DNA from: CBDATG01 sp965200145
GTDB taxonomy: Bacteria > Chloroflexota > Dehalococcoidia > Lucifugimonadales > Lucifugimonadaceae
Direction: 5' to 3'
Assembly: GCA_965200145.1 (NCBI GenBank)
Contig: CBDATG010000002.1
Location: 186,001 to 250,000 of the forward strand
Length of the DNA stretch: 64,000 nt
In this document: positions 15,411 to 23,382 of the stretch, in pieces
Numbering within the stretch: the first letter of the stretch is position 1
Layout of the letters: each line of letters begins with the position of its first letter
Position numbers and translations under genes: made by a program
The notes under the pieces: model-generated
Told to the model about the DNA's origin: nothing
The model's database searches: none
Seen by the model: the letters and a program-made list of their open reading frames with translations, nothing else

Positions 15411-18113
15411 ATGGCAGAGGCGATCCAGTTCACGATAGACGGGCAGACCGTAGACGCAAAACCTGGAGAGACGATTCTGCAGGCGGCATTGTCTGCGGGA
15501 ATCTACATTCCGTATCTCTGCTACTTTCCCAACATGAAGCCTTACGGCGCGTGCAGGACGTGCGTTGTTGACACGGAGGCGAACGGCAGGAAGATGACCG
15601 TCGCGTCTTGCACCGCGACGCCGATGCCTGACATGGCTGTTGAGACGAAGAATGAGTCGGTCAGCGAACTGCGACGCGGCATAATCGAGATGCTGATGTC
15701 GGAGCATCCACACGGCTGTCTAACGTGCCACCGTATTGAGCTCTGCGGACCACAGGATCTATGTCAACGGCACGTAGATGTTACGGACCGATGCACGATT
15801 TGCCCGAAGAATGAGCGGTGCGAACTCAAAGACACCGTGCGACTGGTTGAGCTTGATCTCCGGACGCCGTTGAACTACAACCGCCGTGAGTTGCCGATAC
15901 ACGCCGACGACCCACTCTACGACCGTGATTACAACCTGTGCATAGTCTGCGCTCGATGCGTCAGGGTGTGCGACGAAGTGCGTGGGGATGTCGCGCTGAC
16001 TCTTGTGGAGCGCTCCGGAGTCTCGCTGGTAGGTACCTCGCACGGCACTTCGCTGATGGAGTCTGGATGCGAATTCTGTGGCGCGTGCATAGATGTATGT
16101 CCAACCGGAGCTTTGGTTGAACGCGACTACAAGTGGGAGAAGGCGAAGAAACAGGTAACGACGGTCTGCACAAACTGCCCGGTCGGTTGCGAGATGGTTG
16201 CTGAAGTCAACAAGTTCGACAAGATTATCCGCTTCCGCGGCAACGTCGATGGTCCTTCAAACCGTGGACAAGCCTGTTTCAAAGGCAAATTCGGGTACGA
16301 CTATCCGAACCACAAGACGAGGATGCGGCGCGCCTTCGCTAGGCAAGACGGAATCGTCCGCGATGTCGAGTTAACAGAAGCATTCGCTTCGGCGGCGGAG
16401 AAGCTCGAGGGATTCAAACCCGAAGAGGTTGCGGTAATAGCGGCACCGCGTGGGAGTAACGAAGACCACTACATCGCGCAGAAGTTCGCTCGGATCGCTT
16501 TGTCTACCAACAATGTTGATACAGGAATGAATCTCTATCCCGAGATTCGGGAGCGGCTTGAAGGCCGATGGGAAGGATTGGACACTGGGCAGTCGATCTG
16601 GGATATCGAAGAATCGGGATCAATCCTGGTGGTGTGTGCGAATCCAACCGAAGCGCAGAACGTGTTGGCAATCCCTATCAAGCGGGCGGCACGCAACGGG
16701 GCTCATCTCGTCGTGATCGACTCTCGCGAGACTGAGCTAACGCGTTACGCCGCTGTCTGGCTAAGGCCGAAAGTAGGGACAGAGCACTTACTGGTGATGG
16801 GGTTGGTGCGGGCTCTAGTTGATGGCGCGCGCGAAGACGCCGATTTCATTGATGCCCATGTCGACGGGTTGTCGGAGCTCAAGGCATCGCTCTGGGAATA
16901 CGACCTGCGACGAATCGCACAAGCCTGCGGACTCGCGGTAGGCGACATAGCAGCTGCCGCTGCCGAGCTGAGCAGCGGAACAACATTGTCTGCTTTGCTC
17001 GGTTCTGACCAACCTTCGCCCGACAATCGGGTCGCGTTGGTTGACGCGGTGATGAATCTTAAGCTCGCTTGCGGAAGCATCGGCGGCATTGGAAACGGTA
17101 TCTACGCGCTGTACGAAGGCGGCAATGGGGCAGGTGCAAAGCGCGTTGGTTGTAACCCGTTGAAGTCCGACATTGAAACCATTGAGCGATTCTCAACGAC
17201 CTGGGGCATAGAACCGCCGGAGAACCAGGGACTTGGCGTTCTAGAGATGTTTGACGCGATGCGTGATGGCAGGATTAAGGCGGCGGTCATCCTATCGGAC
17301 GGTCTGGCATTGCAGGACGGCGGCTATGGCGATGTTGATGCAGCATTGGCCAATCTCGACTGCTTGGTAGTCTCGTCGCTATTCGATACCGACCTAACTC
17401 GGCGAGCCGATGTTGTGTTCCCGGCAACGGCCTACACAGAAACGACGGCGACGGTTACCAACCTTGAAAACCGAGTGCAGCTGATGCGCCGTGCCTGGGA
17501 ACCGCGCCGAGACCAGTTGACAGGATGGCAGGTCCTGAGCGGAATCGCGAACGCGATGGATGCGACTGGCTTCGATTTCGCCGACGCAGGTGCGGTTTAC
17601 GACGAGATCGCGGATACCGTTGAGTCGCTCTCCGGCACCAGCCATGAAACTTTGGATCGGGAGTCGTTTATGGCCACCCGCGCTAATTCAGACGGCGAAG
17701 TTGGACGATACCGTTTTGAGGTGATGAAACCTGACTACGAGTCAGTATTTGGGAGTGACGGCTTGGTGTTGGCGCTCGGGCGTGTACTGCACCAGCCGGA
17801 TCGAGAGATTACTCTCGGAACACGGAATTACTTGAATGTGATTGACCGTGTGGAAGCGATTAATCTCCACCGCGATGATGCTAGACGGTACGGTATATCG
17901 GACGGCGATCGTGTTGAGGTGGTTGATTATCGCGGTGAGTCCTGCGTATCGGGCCGTGCGAACGTCAACGGAGGCGTCCCTGGAATGGTCTTCGCGACGA
18001 CGCTATTTGCGGAGCTCGGTACGTTCATCGAGGAGTGCGAGTCTCCGGATCCTGCGCCGTTGGTGCCAGCATTGTCGTTACGCGCCGTCGATCTGAAGCT
18101 CTCCGCGCCGTAG
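15411..18113 (+). CDS. NuoG / formate dehydrogenase alpha-like Fe-S molybdopterin-fold subunit, catalytic Cys/Sec absent
   Basis: Multi-cluster electron-transfer subunit of 900 aa. In order it shows a [2Fe-2S] ferredoxin domain (Cys37, 48, 51, 67), the His/Cys cluster region HPHGCLTCHRIELC, two ferredoxin-type [4Fe-4S] motifs (CIVCARCVRVC and CEFCGACIDVC), then a molybdopterin-oxidoreductase fold starting with its own cluster CTNCPVGC and ending in a MopB C-terminal beta barrel. The architecture is the NAD-linked formate dehydrogenase alpha subunit. However, the segment after STNNVD, where FDH carries the Cys/Sec of CARxCH, reads TGMNLYPE, so formate oxidation is unlikely. It is more likely the NuoG-type input subunit of a complex I-like or soluble NADH module together with nuoE/nuoF. 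Confidence 0.8.
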   Translation: MAEAIQFTIDGQTVDAKPGETILQAALSAGIYIPYLCYFPNMKPYGACRTCVVDTEANGRKMTVASCTATPMPDMAVETKNESVSELRRGIIEMLMSEHPHGCLTCHRIELCGPQDLCQRHVDVTDRCTICPKNERCELKDTVRLVELDLRTPLNYNRRELPIHADDPLYDRDYNLCIVCARCVRVCDEVRGDVALTLVERSGVSLVGTSHGTSLMESGCEFCGACIDVCPTGALVERDYKWEKAKKQVTTVCTNCPVGCEMVAEVNKFDKIIRFRGNVDGPSNRGQACFKGKFGYDYPNHKTRMRRAFARQDGIVRDVELTEAFASAAEKLEGFKPEEVAVIAAPRGSNEDHYIAQKFARIALSTNNVDTGMNLYPEIRERLEGRWEGLDTGQSIWDIEESGSILVVCANPTEAQNVLAIPIKRAARNGAHLVVIDSRETELTRYAAVWLRPKVGTEHLLVMGLVRALVDGAREDADFIDAHVDGLSELKASLWEYDLRRIAQACGLAVGDIAAAAAELSSGTTLSALLGSDQPSPDNRVALVDAVMNLKLACGSIGGIGNGIYALYEGGNGAGAKRVGCNPLKSDIETIERFSTTWGIEPPENQGLGVLEMFDAMRDGRIKAAVILSDGLALQDGGYGDVDAALANLDCLVVSSLFDTDLTRRADVVFPATAYTETTATVTNLENRVQLMRRAWEPRRDQLTGWQVLSGIANAMDATGFDFADAGAVYDEIADTVESLSGTSHETLDRESFMATRANSDGEVGRYRFEVMKPDYESVFGSDGLVLALGRVLHQPDREITLGTRNYLNVIDRVEAINLHRDDARRYGISDGDRVEVVDYRGESCVSGRANVNGGVPGMVFATTLFAELGTFIEECESPDPAPLVPALSLRAVDLKLSAP

Positions 18114-18198
18114 CACGGCCGAACGCGTAGCGGCGAAGGTCGGTCGTCGGTGCGGCCTTGTGCCATTCAATGGTCAGAATCGGTAGGACCACGAGCGG

Positions 18199-18225
18199 TT
18201 GAAATCGCCGTGTTCGTGCTAGAAT
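18199..18225 (+). promoter_or_regulatory. Promoter of trxA
   Basis: TTGAAA (18199-18204), a 15-base spacer and TAGAAT (18220-18225) preceded by TG at 18217-18218 make an extended -10 promoter about 79 bases before the trxA ATG, in the 190-base spacer after nuoG. Confidence 0.5.
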
Positions 18226-18303
18226 CTGACTAACGGCGGGAGAGGGATTCGTCGGGCAAGAGCGTCGCCGTGAACCTTCACGATTCGAGAAAGGCAATCG
18301 CAG

Positions 18304-18636
18304 ATGGCACATCCGATAAATGTAAATGAGGCCGATTTTCAGGAAGAGGTCCTGAAGTCCGACACCCCGGTGCTCGTTGACTTCTGGGCAGAGTGGTGCG
18401 GTCCGTGCAAGATGGTGGCACCTGTTGTTGAGAAGCTGGCAGACGATTACGAGGGCAGAGTGAAGGTCGCGAAGGTTGATGTTGACAGCAACCGTGAACT
18501 CTCTAGTCAGTACGGAGTACGTAGCATCCCGACGTTCCTGATTTTCAAAGACGGCGAGCCATTTGAGCAGTTCGGCGGTGCGTTGCCAGAGAAGGTGTTC
18601 GTTGACAAACTTGAAGGTGTGCTACAGGCGGCGTAG
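18304..18636 (+). CDS. trxA: Thioredoxin
   Basis: Small cytoplasmic dithiol reductant of 110 residues. It contains the strand-helix DFWAEWCGPCKMVAP with the canonical WCGPC active site, the buried aspartate in VLVDFW, and the cis-proline loop SIPTFLIF. Size and motifs are those of ordinary TrxA. A monocistronic unit is likely: its own promoter lies upstream and the tRNA-Sec gene lies 91 bases downstream. No thioredoxin reductase gene is nearby. Confidence 0.96.
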   Translation: MAHPINVNEADFQEEVLKSDTPVLVDFWAEWCGPCKMVAPVVEKLADDYEGRVKVAKVDVDSNRELSSQYGVRSIPTFLIFKDGEPFEQFGGALPEKVFVDKLEGVLQAA

Positions 18637-18727
18637 CTTGTGCCCGGTACCAAACATTTCCTGAGTTTCCCTTCAAAGTGCCCGACCGAATCCCGCGGTC
18701 AGGCGTAGCCGCCTCTCGCTGACAATC

Positions 18728-18825
18728 GGGAGTGGATGGGTCCCGGTGGGCTCCGCGGACTTCAAATCCGTTGGCGTGCGCCCTTCGGTGTGCGCGGAGG
18801 GTTCGACTCCCTTGCACTCCCGCCA
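18728..18825 (+). tRNA. selC: tRNA-Sec (anticodon TCA)
   Basis: A 98-base selenocysteine tRNA, drawn by hand. Acceptor GGGAGTG (18728-18734) pairs with CACTCCC (18815-18821), followed by discriminator G and encoded CCA. The D arm has the six-pair stem typical of tRNA-Sec (GGGTCC with GGGCTC, loop CGGT). The anticodon loop CTTCAAA gives TCA at 18762-18764 within the hallmark GGACTTCAAATCC string. There is a long variable arm (about 18775-18796) closed by a TTCG loop, and a T loop TTCGACT. The eighth acceptor pair, which makes bacterial tRNA-Sec 8+5, is a G-G mismatch (18735/18814). Its presence implies selA/selB/selD and selenoproteins elsewhere in the genome. Confidence 0.93.
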
Positions 18826-18956
18826 ACTCCCCGCACGCGACATTCTGATCTGTACGACGTGCAACATATCGCTTCGCTCGTAACGGTCTCACTAGAATCG
18901 GACTGATGCGAACCGTCTATCTTCATCAGGCGGTCGCCGACTCGGATGGACACCAG

Positions 18957-19949
18957 ATGCGATACACCAATCTAGGTTCAACGGACATCAAGGTCTCGCG
19001 CATGGCTTTGGGATGCTGGCCGTTCGCCGGCGGCACGGTCTGGGGACCGCAAGACGATGCGGAGTCGATCTCAGCCGTCCACGCAGCGTTGGACAACGGT
19101 GTCAACTTCTTTGACACTGCTGAAGGCTATGACGACGACTCGAACTCCGAAGACGTACTGGGACGTGCCCTCGTAGACCGCAGGTCCGAGGCTGTGATCG
19201 CAACGAAAGTAAGTGCATCCAATCTAAGACCACAAGATGTCAAGACGCACTGCGAAGCGAGTCTTCGACGATTGCGTACCGATTACATCGATCTTTACCA
19301 GATACATTGGCCGAACCATGATGTCCCTTTGGCGGACACTATGGATGCGTTGCTCAGACTTCAAGACGATGGCAAGATACGGACGATCGGAGTGTGCAAC
19401 TTCGGTGTCGTTGACTTGGGCGAGAGTCTGGGACACGGCACAGTCGTCACCGACCAGTTGCCATACAACCTGCTGTGGCGGGCCATTGAGTTCGCCATTC
19501 AACCGATGTGTGTGGATCGGGAAGTGGGACTTATCTGTTACAGCCCATTGGCGCAAGGTATGTTGGCGAGACGGTACGCGGACGCAGATGCGGTTCCGCC
19601 CGGTTTGGCGCGATCACGCCACTTCTCCAGCGAGCGTGAGCTGGCGATCCACGGTGAATCAGGTCAGGAAAGCAAGACATTCGCAGCGATTCAAGCGGTG
19701 AACGACATCGCGGAGTCTGCGGGGGCGCATCCTGCCACGGTTTCTCTCGCTTGGGTTCTGAGTCGCCCCGGCGTCACATCGCTGCTGGTTGGGGCAAGGA
19801 ACGCTCGCGAGGTAGAGATGAATCTGCCCGCGTTTGAGTACGAATTGACATCGAACATCGCGTCTCAACTCAAGAATGCCACTGAGCCTCTGAAGTCTGC
19901 CCTAGGTCCAAATCCTGATATGTGGCATTCACCCGGGCGGATGCGTTGA
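18957..19949 (+). CDS. Aldo/keto reductase
   Basis: NADPH-dependent carbonyl reductase of the AKR superfamily (TIM barrel, 330 aa from the preferred start). It shows the N-terminal MRYTNLGSTDIKVSRMALG, the catalytic aspartate/tyrosine segment FFDTAEGYDDD, the catalytic lysine in AVIATKVS, the histidine in LYQIHWPNHD, and the C-terminal cofactor block SLLVGARNAREVEMN. The frame is open to an upstream ATG at 18906, but the ATG at 18957 begins exactly at the family's conserved MRYxxLG. A TAGAAT hexamer at 18893 may be the -10 element. It lies between tRNA-Sec and sucA; no functional link is obvious. Confidence 0.88.
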   Translation: MRYTNLGSTDIKVSRMALGCWPFAGGTVWGPQDDAESISAVHAALDNGVNFFDTAEGYDDDSNSEDVLGRALVDRRSEAVIATKVSASNLRPQDVKTHCEASLRRLRTDYIDLYQIHWPNHDVPLADTMDALLRLQDDGKIRTIGVCNFGVVDLGESLGHGTVVTDQLPYNLLWRAIEFAIQPMCVDREVGLICYSPLAQGMLARRYADADAVPPGLARSRHFSSERELAIHGESGQESKTFAAIQAVNDIAESAGAHPATVSLAWVLSRPGVTSLLVGARNAREVEMNLPAFEYELTSNIASQLKNATEPLKSALGPNPDMWHSPGRMR

Positions 19950-19980
19950 GCAGCATATTCGCTAAATTGGGGAAACGGAA

Positions 19981-22900
19981 TTGAACGACACACAGGAAGA
20001 TGCACAACTGTCACCGGCCGCCGCGGAACTCGTGTCGGTGTTTGGCGTGATGAATGCCGGCCAAGTCGCCGATTTGTTGGAACCACCGATTCCCAACGGC
20101 GAGTTGAAAACAGCGCCACTCGTTGAGATCGATCTGCCTGAACCTGAGCTCAAGTTCAGCAAGTCCGTAGACAGCGAAACGGATGCGGTCGAAGCAATGG
20201 ATGTCGAAGCAGACGATGAGGACCTGCAAGCCGATGAAGGCAGCACGATGGTTCTGGATGATTTCGTAGATGGTGCGCCTGGTGCGATTGAAGCTGCGGA
20301 GGTGCGAAAAGACGATCGGGACATGCGAGCCGATGAAGGCAGCACGATGGTTCCGACTGATTTCGTAGATGGTGCGCCTGATGCGGTTGAAGCTGTGGAG
20401 GTGCAAGTAGACGATGAGGACCTGCGATCTGATGAAGACGGCACGATAGTTCCAGATGGTTTCGTAGATGGTGCGCCTGATGTGGTTGAAGCTACGGAGG
20501 TGCAAAATGACGGTCAGGACCTGCGAGCCGATGAAGACGGCACGATGGTTCTGGATGAGGCTGACGATGCCGAAGAACCGTCGGACTTCGAGTTGGTGAC
20601 GGACATTGTTGGAGAGACGGCGGACTCGAACGCGCCGGGCATTATCGCGTCGCTTCAAGACGCTTCGGAGCGTCCCGCCGAGCCTTTGCCGGAGCAGCTG
20701 TTGCGCGTTGAGAAGCTGATCATGGCGTTGCGCGAAGATGGGCATCTTGCGGCATCCATCGATCCGCTTGGTTTACGCGCCCGACGTACGGACCACCTTT
20801 TACCAAGTAAATACGGCATCGACGAGTCCACATTGGATGTAGAGGCGAGCTGGCTGGCTCGATCTGAAGACGACACATACATGTGGTTGACTGGGCCAAC
20901 AGTCCGCGACTCGATCGAGACATTGCGCGGGCTCTACTGCGGCAACGTCGGGTACGAGTTTGAGCATGTGCACAACGTTGACGAGCGATTGTGGTTGCAG
21001 GCGCAGGTGGAGTCGCAGTCCTCCGTTTCGATGATGTCTGACGACCAACGGCGCAATGTGCTGGAACTGCTAAGCAAGGCCGAGGGCTTTGAGCGCTACC
21101 TGCACAGCACGTTCCCCGGCAAGCGCTGGTACAGTCTAGAAGGACTGGATGCGTTGATGGTGCTGATTGACCAGATCGTGTTGCAATCGGCGTTTGAGGT
21201 CCGGCAAATCGTGATTGGGATGACGCATCGTGGGCGGCTCAACGTATTGGCACACATACTGGATCAGCCGTACGACGACGTATTGAGCGGATTTCTGGAG
21301 GGTCGTTTCGCCCATCTCTCTGCCCTTGAGGCATCGGGATGGATGACAGATGTGAAGTACCACCTGGGGTCAAGGACTGGGCTTGATGTGAATGATGATG
21401 GCACCACCGACATCGTCCTGAGGTTACTGCCTAATCCAAGCCACTTGGAGATGGTGACACCGGCCGTCCTGGGTGCTGTGCGTGCGATACAAGACGGTTC
21501 GCGAGACGATCAGGACCCGCAATTTGCCGCTATGGCGCTTTTGATACACGGCGACGCGGCATTCGCAGGGCAGGGAATAGTGTCGGAGGCACTGAACCTG
21601 ATGAATCTGCGCGGATACAGCGTGGGCGGCGCGGTGCATGTAATTGCCAACAACCAGATCGGATTCACGACAGAGGTTGACGATGCCTTTTCGGGTTCGT
21701 ATGCGTCCGATGTCGCTAGAGGCTACGAGATACCAGTCGTGCATGTTAACGCCGATGACATTTCGGCGTGTGCGACGGTTGCCAAGATGGCGGTTTCTTA
21801 TCGCTCCCGTTTTCGCAAGGACTTCGTGATCGACTTGGTGGGTTACCGCAGGCACGGTCACAACGAGAACGACGACCCGAGCATCACACAGCCAACGATG
21901 TACAAGGCGGTGGAAACCCAGCCGACCGTCCGGGAGAAGTGGTCTCAGGAGCTGATCGATGACGAGGTTGTAACGTCGGATGCCGCTGCTGAGATGCTCG
22001 ACAAAACGGCGAAGCAAATGGATGCGGTCAGATCAGAGATTGAGGCATCGGGACGCGTCGAACACCACGAAGTGCCGGATGGCTTGGGGCTTGAGCAGGA
22101 AGGGATAAGCGGGATCGACTACGGCGAGACAGCCGTTGAAGTGGATGTCCTGCGGGGCGTGAACGCTAAACTTGCGGCAACGCCTGACGGATTTGAGCTG
22201 CATCCAACGGTTCAGCGCGTTTATGAACGGCGGTCCGCCGCTTTCGACGACGATGCTCCGCCGATAGATTGGTCGCATGCTGAGCTGTTGTCATTCGGTT
22301 CGCTGCTGAATGAAGGCATTGACATTCGCTTGACCGGTCAAGACGTTGCACGGGGGACGTTCAGTCAACGCCATGCCGCGTTGTTCGATGTCAGGACATC
22401 GGAACCACACATCCCATTGGATTCCATCAGCGATGCAGAGTTCCGGATATACAACAGCCCACTATCTGAGGCTGGACCGCTCGGGTTTGAGCACGGCTAC
22501 AGTGTGCAGAGCGGTTCGACATTGGTGCTTTGGGAGGCTCAGTTTGGAGATTTCGTGAACAACGCCCAGTCGGTTATTGATGAAATCGTGGTATCCGCCG
22601 ATGAGAAATGGGGCCAGACTTCCAGTTTGGTGCTGCTCCTGCCGCACGGCTATGAGGGACAGGGTCCGAACCATTCGCACGCACACTTGGAACGATTCCT
22701 GGAGTTATCGGCGCGCGGGAACGTTCGAATAGCGTTTCCCACTACGGCGGCGCAGTACTTCCACCTCTTACGAACGCAGGCGGCATCGCTCGTTAGCGGC
22801 GACGGCAGGCGGCCGTTGGTGATTATGAGCCCCAAGAGTTTATTGCGCCACCCGCTGGCGGCGTCACGGGTTTCAGAGTTCACGAACGGCAAGTTCCGGT

Positions 22901-23322
22901 CAGTGCGCCGTTTCATGCTGGGAGCGTCAAGAGCATCCGATGTTACGCGTGTCGTGCTCTGCACCGGCAAGGTGTTCGTTGATGTGGCATCCCATCCTGC
23001 TGTTAGTTCTGTTGAGTCCGTAGGTGTTGTCGTCTTAGAGGAGCTGTACCCATTCCCCGGTCGTCAACTTGAGGAAGCGATGGCGTCATTCCCGAATGCG
23101 AACACATTGGTTTGGTTGCAGGAAGAGCCGATGAACCGCGGTGCGTGGGATTATGTTAGGTCACCGCTCGTGTCGGTTGTTCAAAACCGAATCCGATATG
23201 TCGGACGCCCGCGTTCACCGAGCCCGGCATCGGGTTCCAATTGGCTGCATCGTTTGCAACAGGATGCATTGCTCAAGACCGCGCTCGGTTTGGAAGACGC
23301 GGAAGTAGCAGGAACTCGGTAA
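19981..23322 (+). CDS. sucA: 2-oxoglutarate dehydrogenase E1 component with acidic repeat-bearing N-terminal extension
   Basis: Thiamine-diphosphate E1 subunit that decarboxylates 2-oxoglutarate in the TCA cycle. The catalytic part (from about residue 240) has GMTHRGRLNVLAHI, NPSHLEMVTPAVLGAV, the ThDP/Mg signature HGDAAFAGQGIVSEAL...NNQIGFTTE, and the C-terminal transketolase-like GYEGQGPNHSHAHLERFL. The 1113-residue length exceeds the usual 930 because of an N-terminal acidic extension containing three and a third 33-residue repeats (residues 85-194). Normal E1 N-termini bind E2; this one looks unstructured. The start is TTG with GGGGAAA upstream. sucB follows 60 bases later. No E3 gene lies in the window. 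Confidence 0.93.
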   Translation: MNDTQEDAQLSPAAAELVSVFGVMNAGQVADLLEPPIPNGELKTAPLVEIDLPEPELKFSKSVDSETDAVEAMDVEADDEDLQADEGSTMVLDDFVDGAPGAIEAAEVRKDDRDMRADEGSTMVPTDFVDGAPDAVEAVEVQVDDEDLRSDEDGTIVPDGFVDGAPDVVEATEVQNDGQDLRADEDGTMVLDEADDAEEPSDFELVTDIVGETADSNAPGIIASLQDASERPAEPLPEQLLRVEKLIMALREDGHLAASIDPLGLRARRTDHLLPSKYGIDESTLDVEASWLARSEDDTYMWLTGPTVRDSIETLRGLYCGNVGYEFEHVHNVDERLWLQAQVESQSSVSMMSDDQRRNVLELLSKAEGFERYLHSTFPGKRWYSLEGLDALMVLIDQIVLQSAFEVRQIVIGMTHRGRLNVLAHILDQPYDDVLSGFLEGRFAHLSALEASGWMTDVKYHLGSRTGLDVNDDGTTDIVLRLLPNPSHLEMVTPAVLGAVRAIQDGSRDDQDPQFAAMALLIHGDAAFAGQGIVSEALNLMNLRGYSVGGAVHVIANNQIGFTTEVDDAFSGSYASDVARGYEIPVVHVNADDISACATVAKMAVSYRSRFRKDFVIDLVGYRRHGHNENDDPSITQPTMYKAVETQPTVREKWSQELIDDEVVTSDAAAEMLDKTAKQMDAVRSEIEASGRVEHHEVPDGLGLEQEGISGIDYGETAVEVDVLRGVNAKLAATPDGFELHPTVQRVYERRSAAFDDDAPPIDWSHAELLSFGSLLNEGIDIRLTGQDVARGTFSQRHAALFDVRTSEPHIPLDSISDAEFRIYNSPLSEAGPLGFEHGYSVQSGSTLVLWEAQFGDFVNNAQSVIDEIVVSADEKWGQTSSLVLLLPHGYEGQGPNHSHAHLERFLELSARGNVRIAFPTTAAQYFHLLRTQAASLVSGDGRRPLVIMSPKSLLRHPLAASRVSEFTNGKFRSVRRFMLGASRASDVTRVVLCTGKVFVDVASHPAVSSVESVGVVVLEELYPFPGRQLEEAMASFPNANTLVWLQEEPMNRGAWDYVRSPLVSVVQNRIRYVGRPRSPSPASGSNWLHRLQQDALLKTALGLEDAEVAGTR
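20233..20562 (+). repeat. 99-bp tandem repeat inside sucA (3.3 copies)
   Basis: In-frame direct repeats of 99 bases (33 codons) at 20233-20331, 20332-20430 and 20431-20529, with a partial copy from 20530. Each unit begins with codons for DE-G/D-G/S-T and contains the nearly invariant TTCGTAGATGGTGCGCCTG core (FVDGAP). Copies differ at scattered positions, so the array is not a recent collapse artefact. Coding meaning: acidic linker repeats. Confidence 0.92.
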
Positions 23323-23382
23323 TCTGACTTGGACGGCGGTCTGAGGCGACTGCACATCACGACTAGGACAAGAGGCGCGAAG

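Noticed and set aside
15411..18113. Calling the gene a formate dehydrogenase
   Set aside because: The catalytic Cys/Sec region is replaced by TGMNLYPE, so the name would overstate function.
20233..20562. CRISPR array
   Set aside because: Units are contiguous 99-base coding repeats without unique spacers; no cas genes are present.
20011..20745. 244-aa minus-strand frame opposite the sucA repeats
   Set aside because: It is an antisense shadow created by the 99-bp repeats; no start signal or family features, and sucA on the plus strand is certain.
21424..22017. 197-aa minus-strand frame inside sucA
   Set aside because: Lies wholly opposite the conserved E1 core; no motifs.
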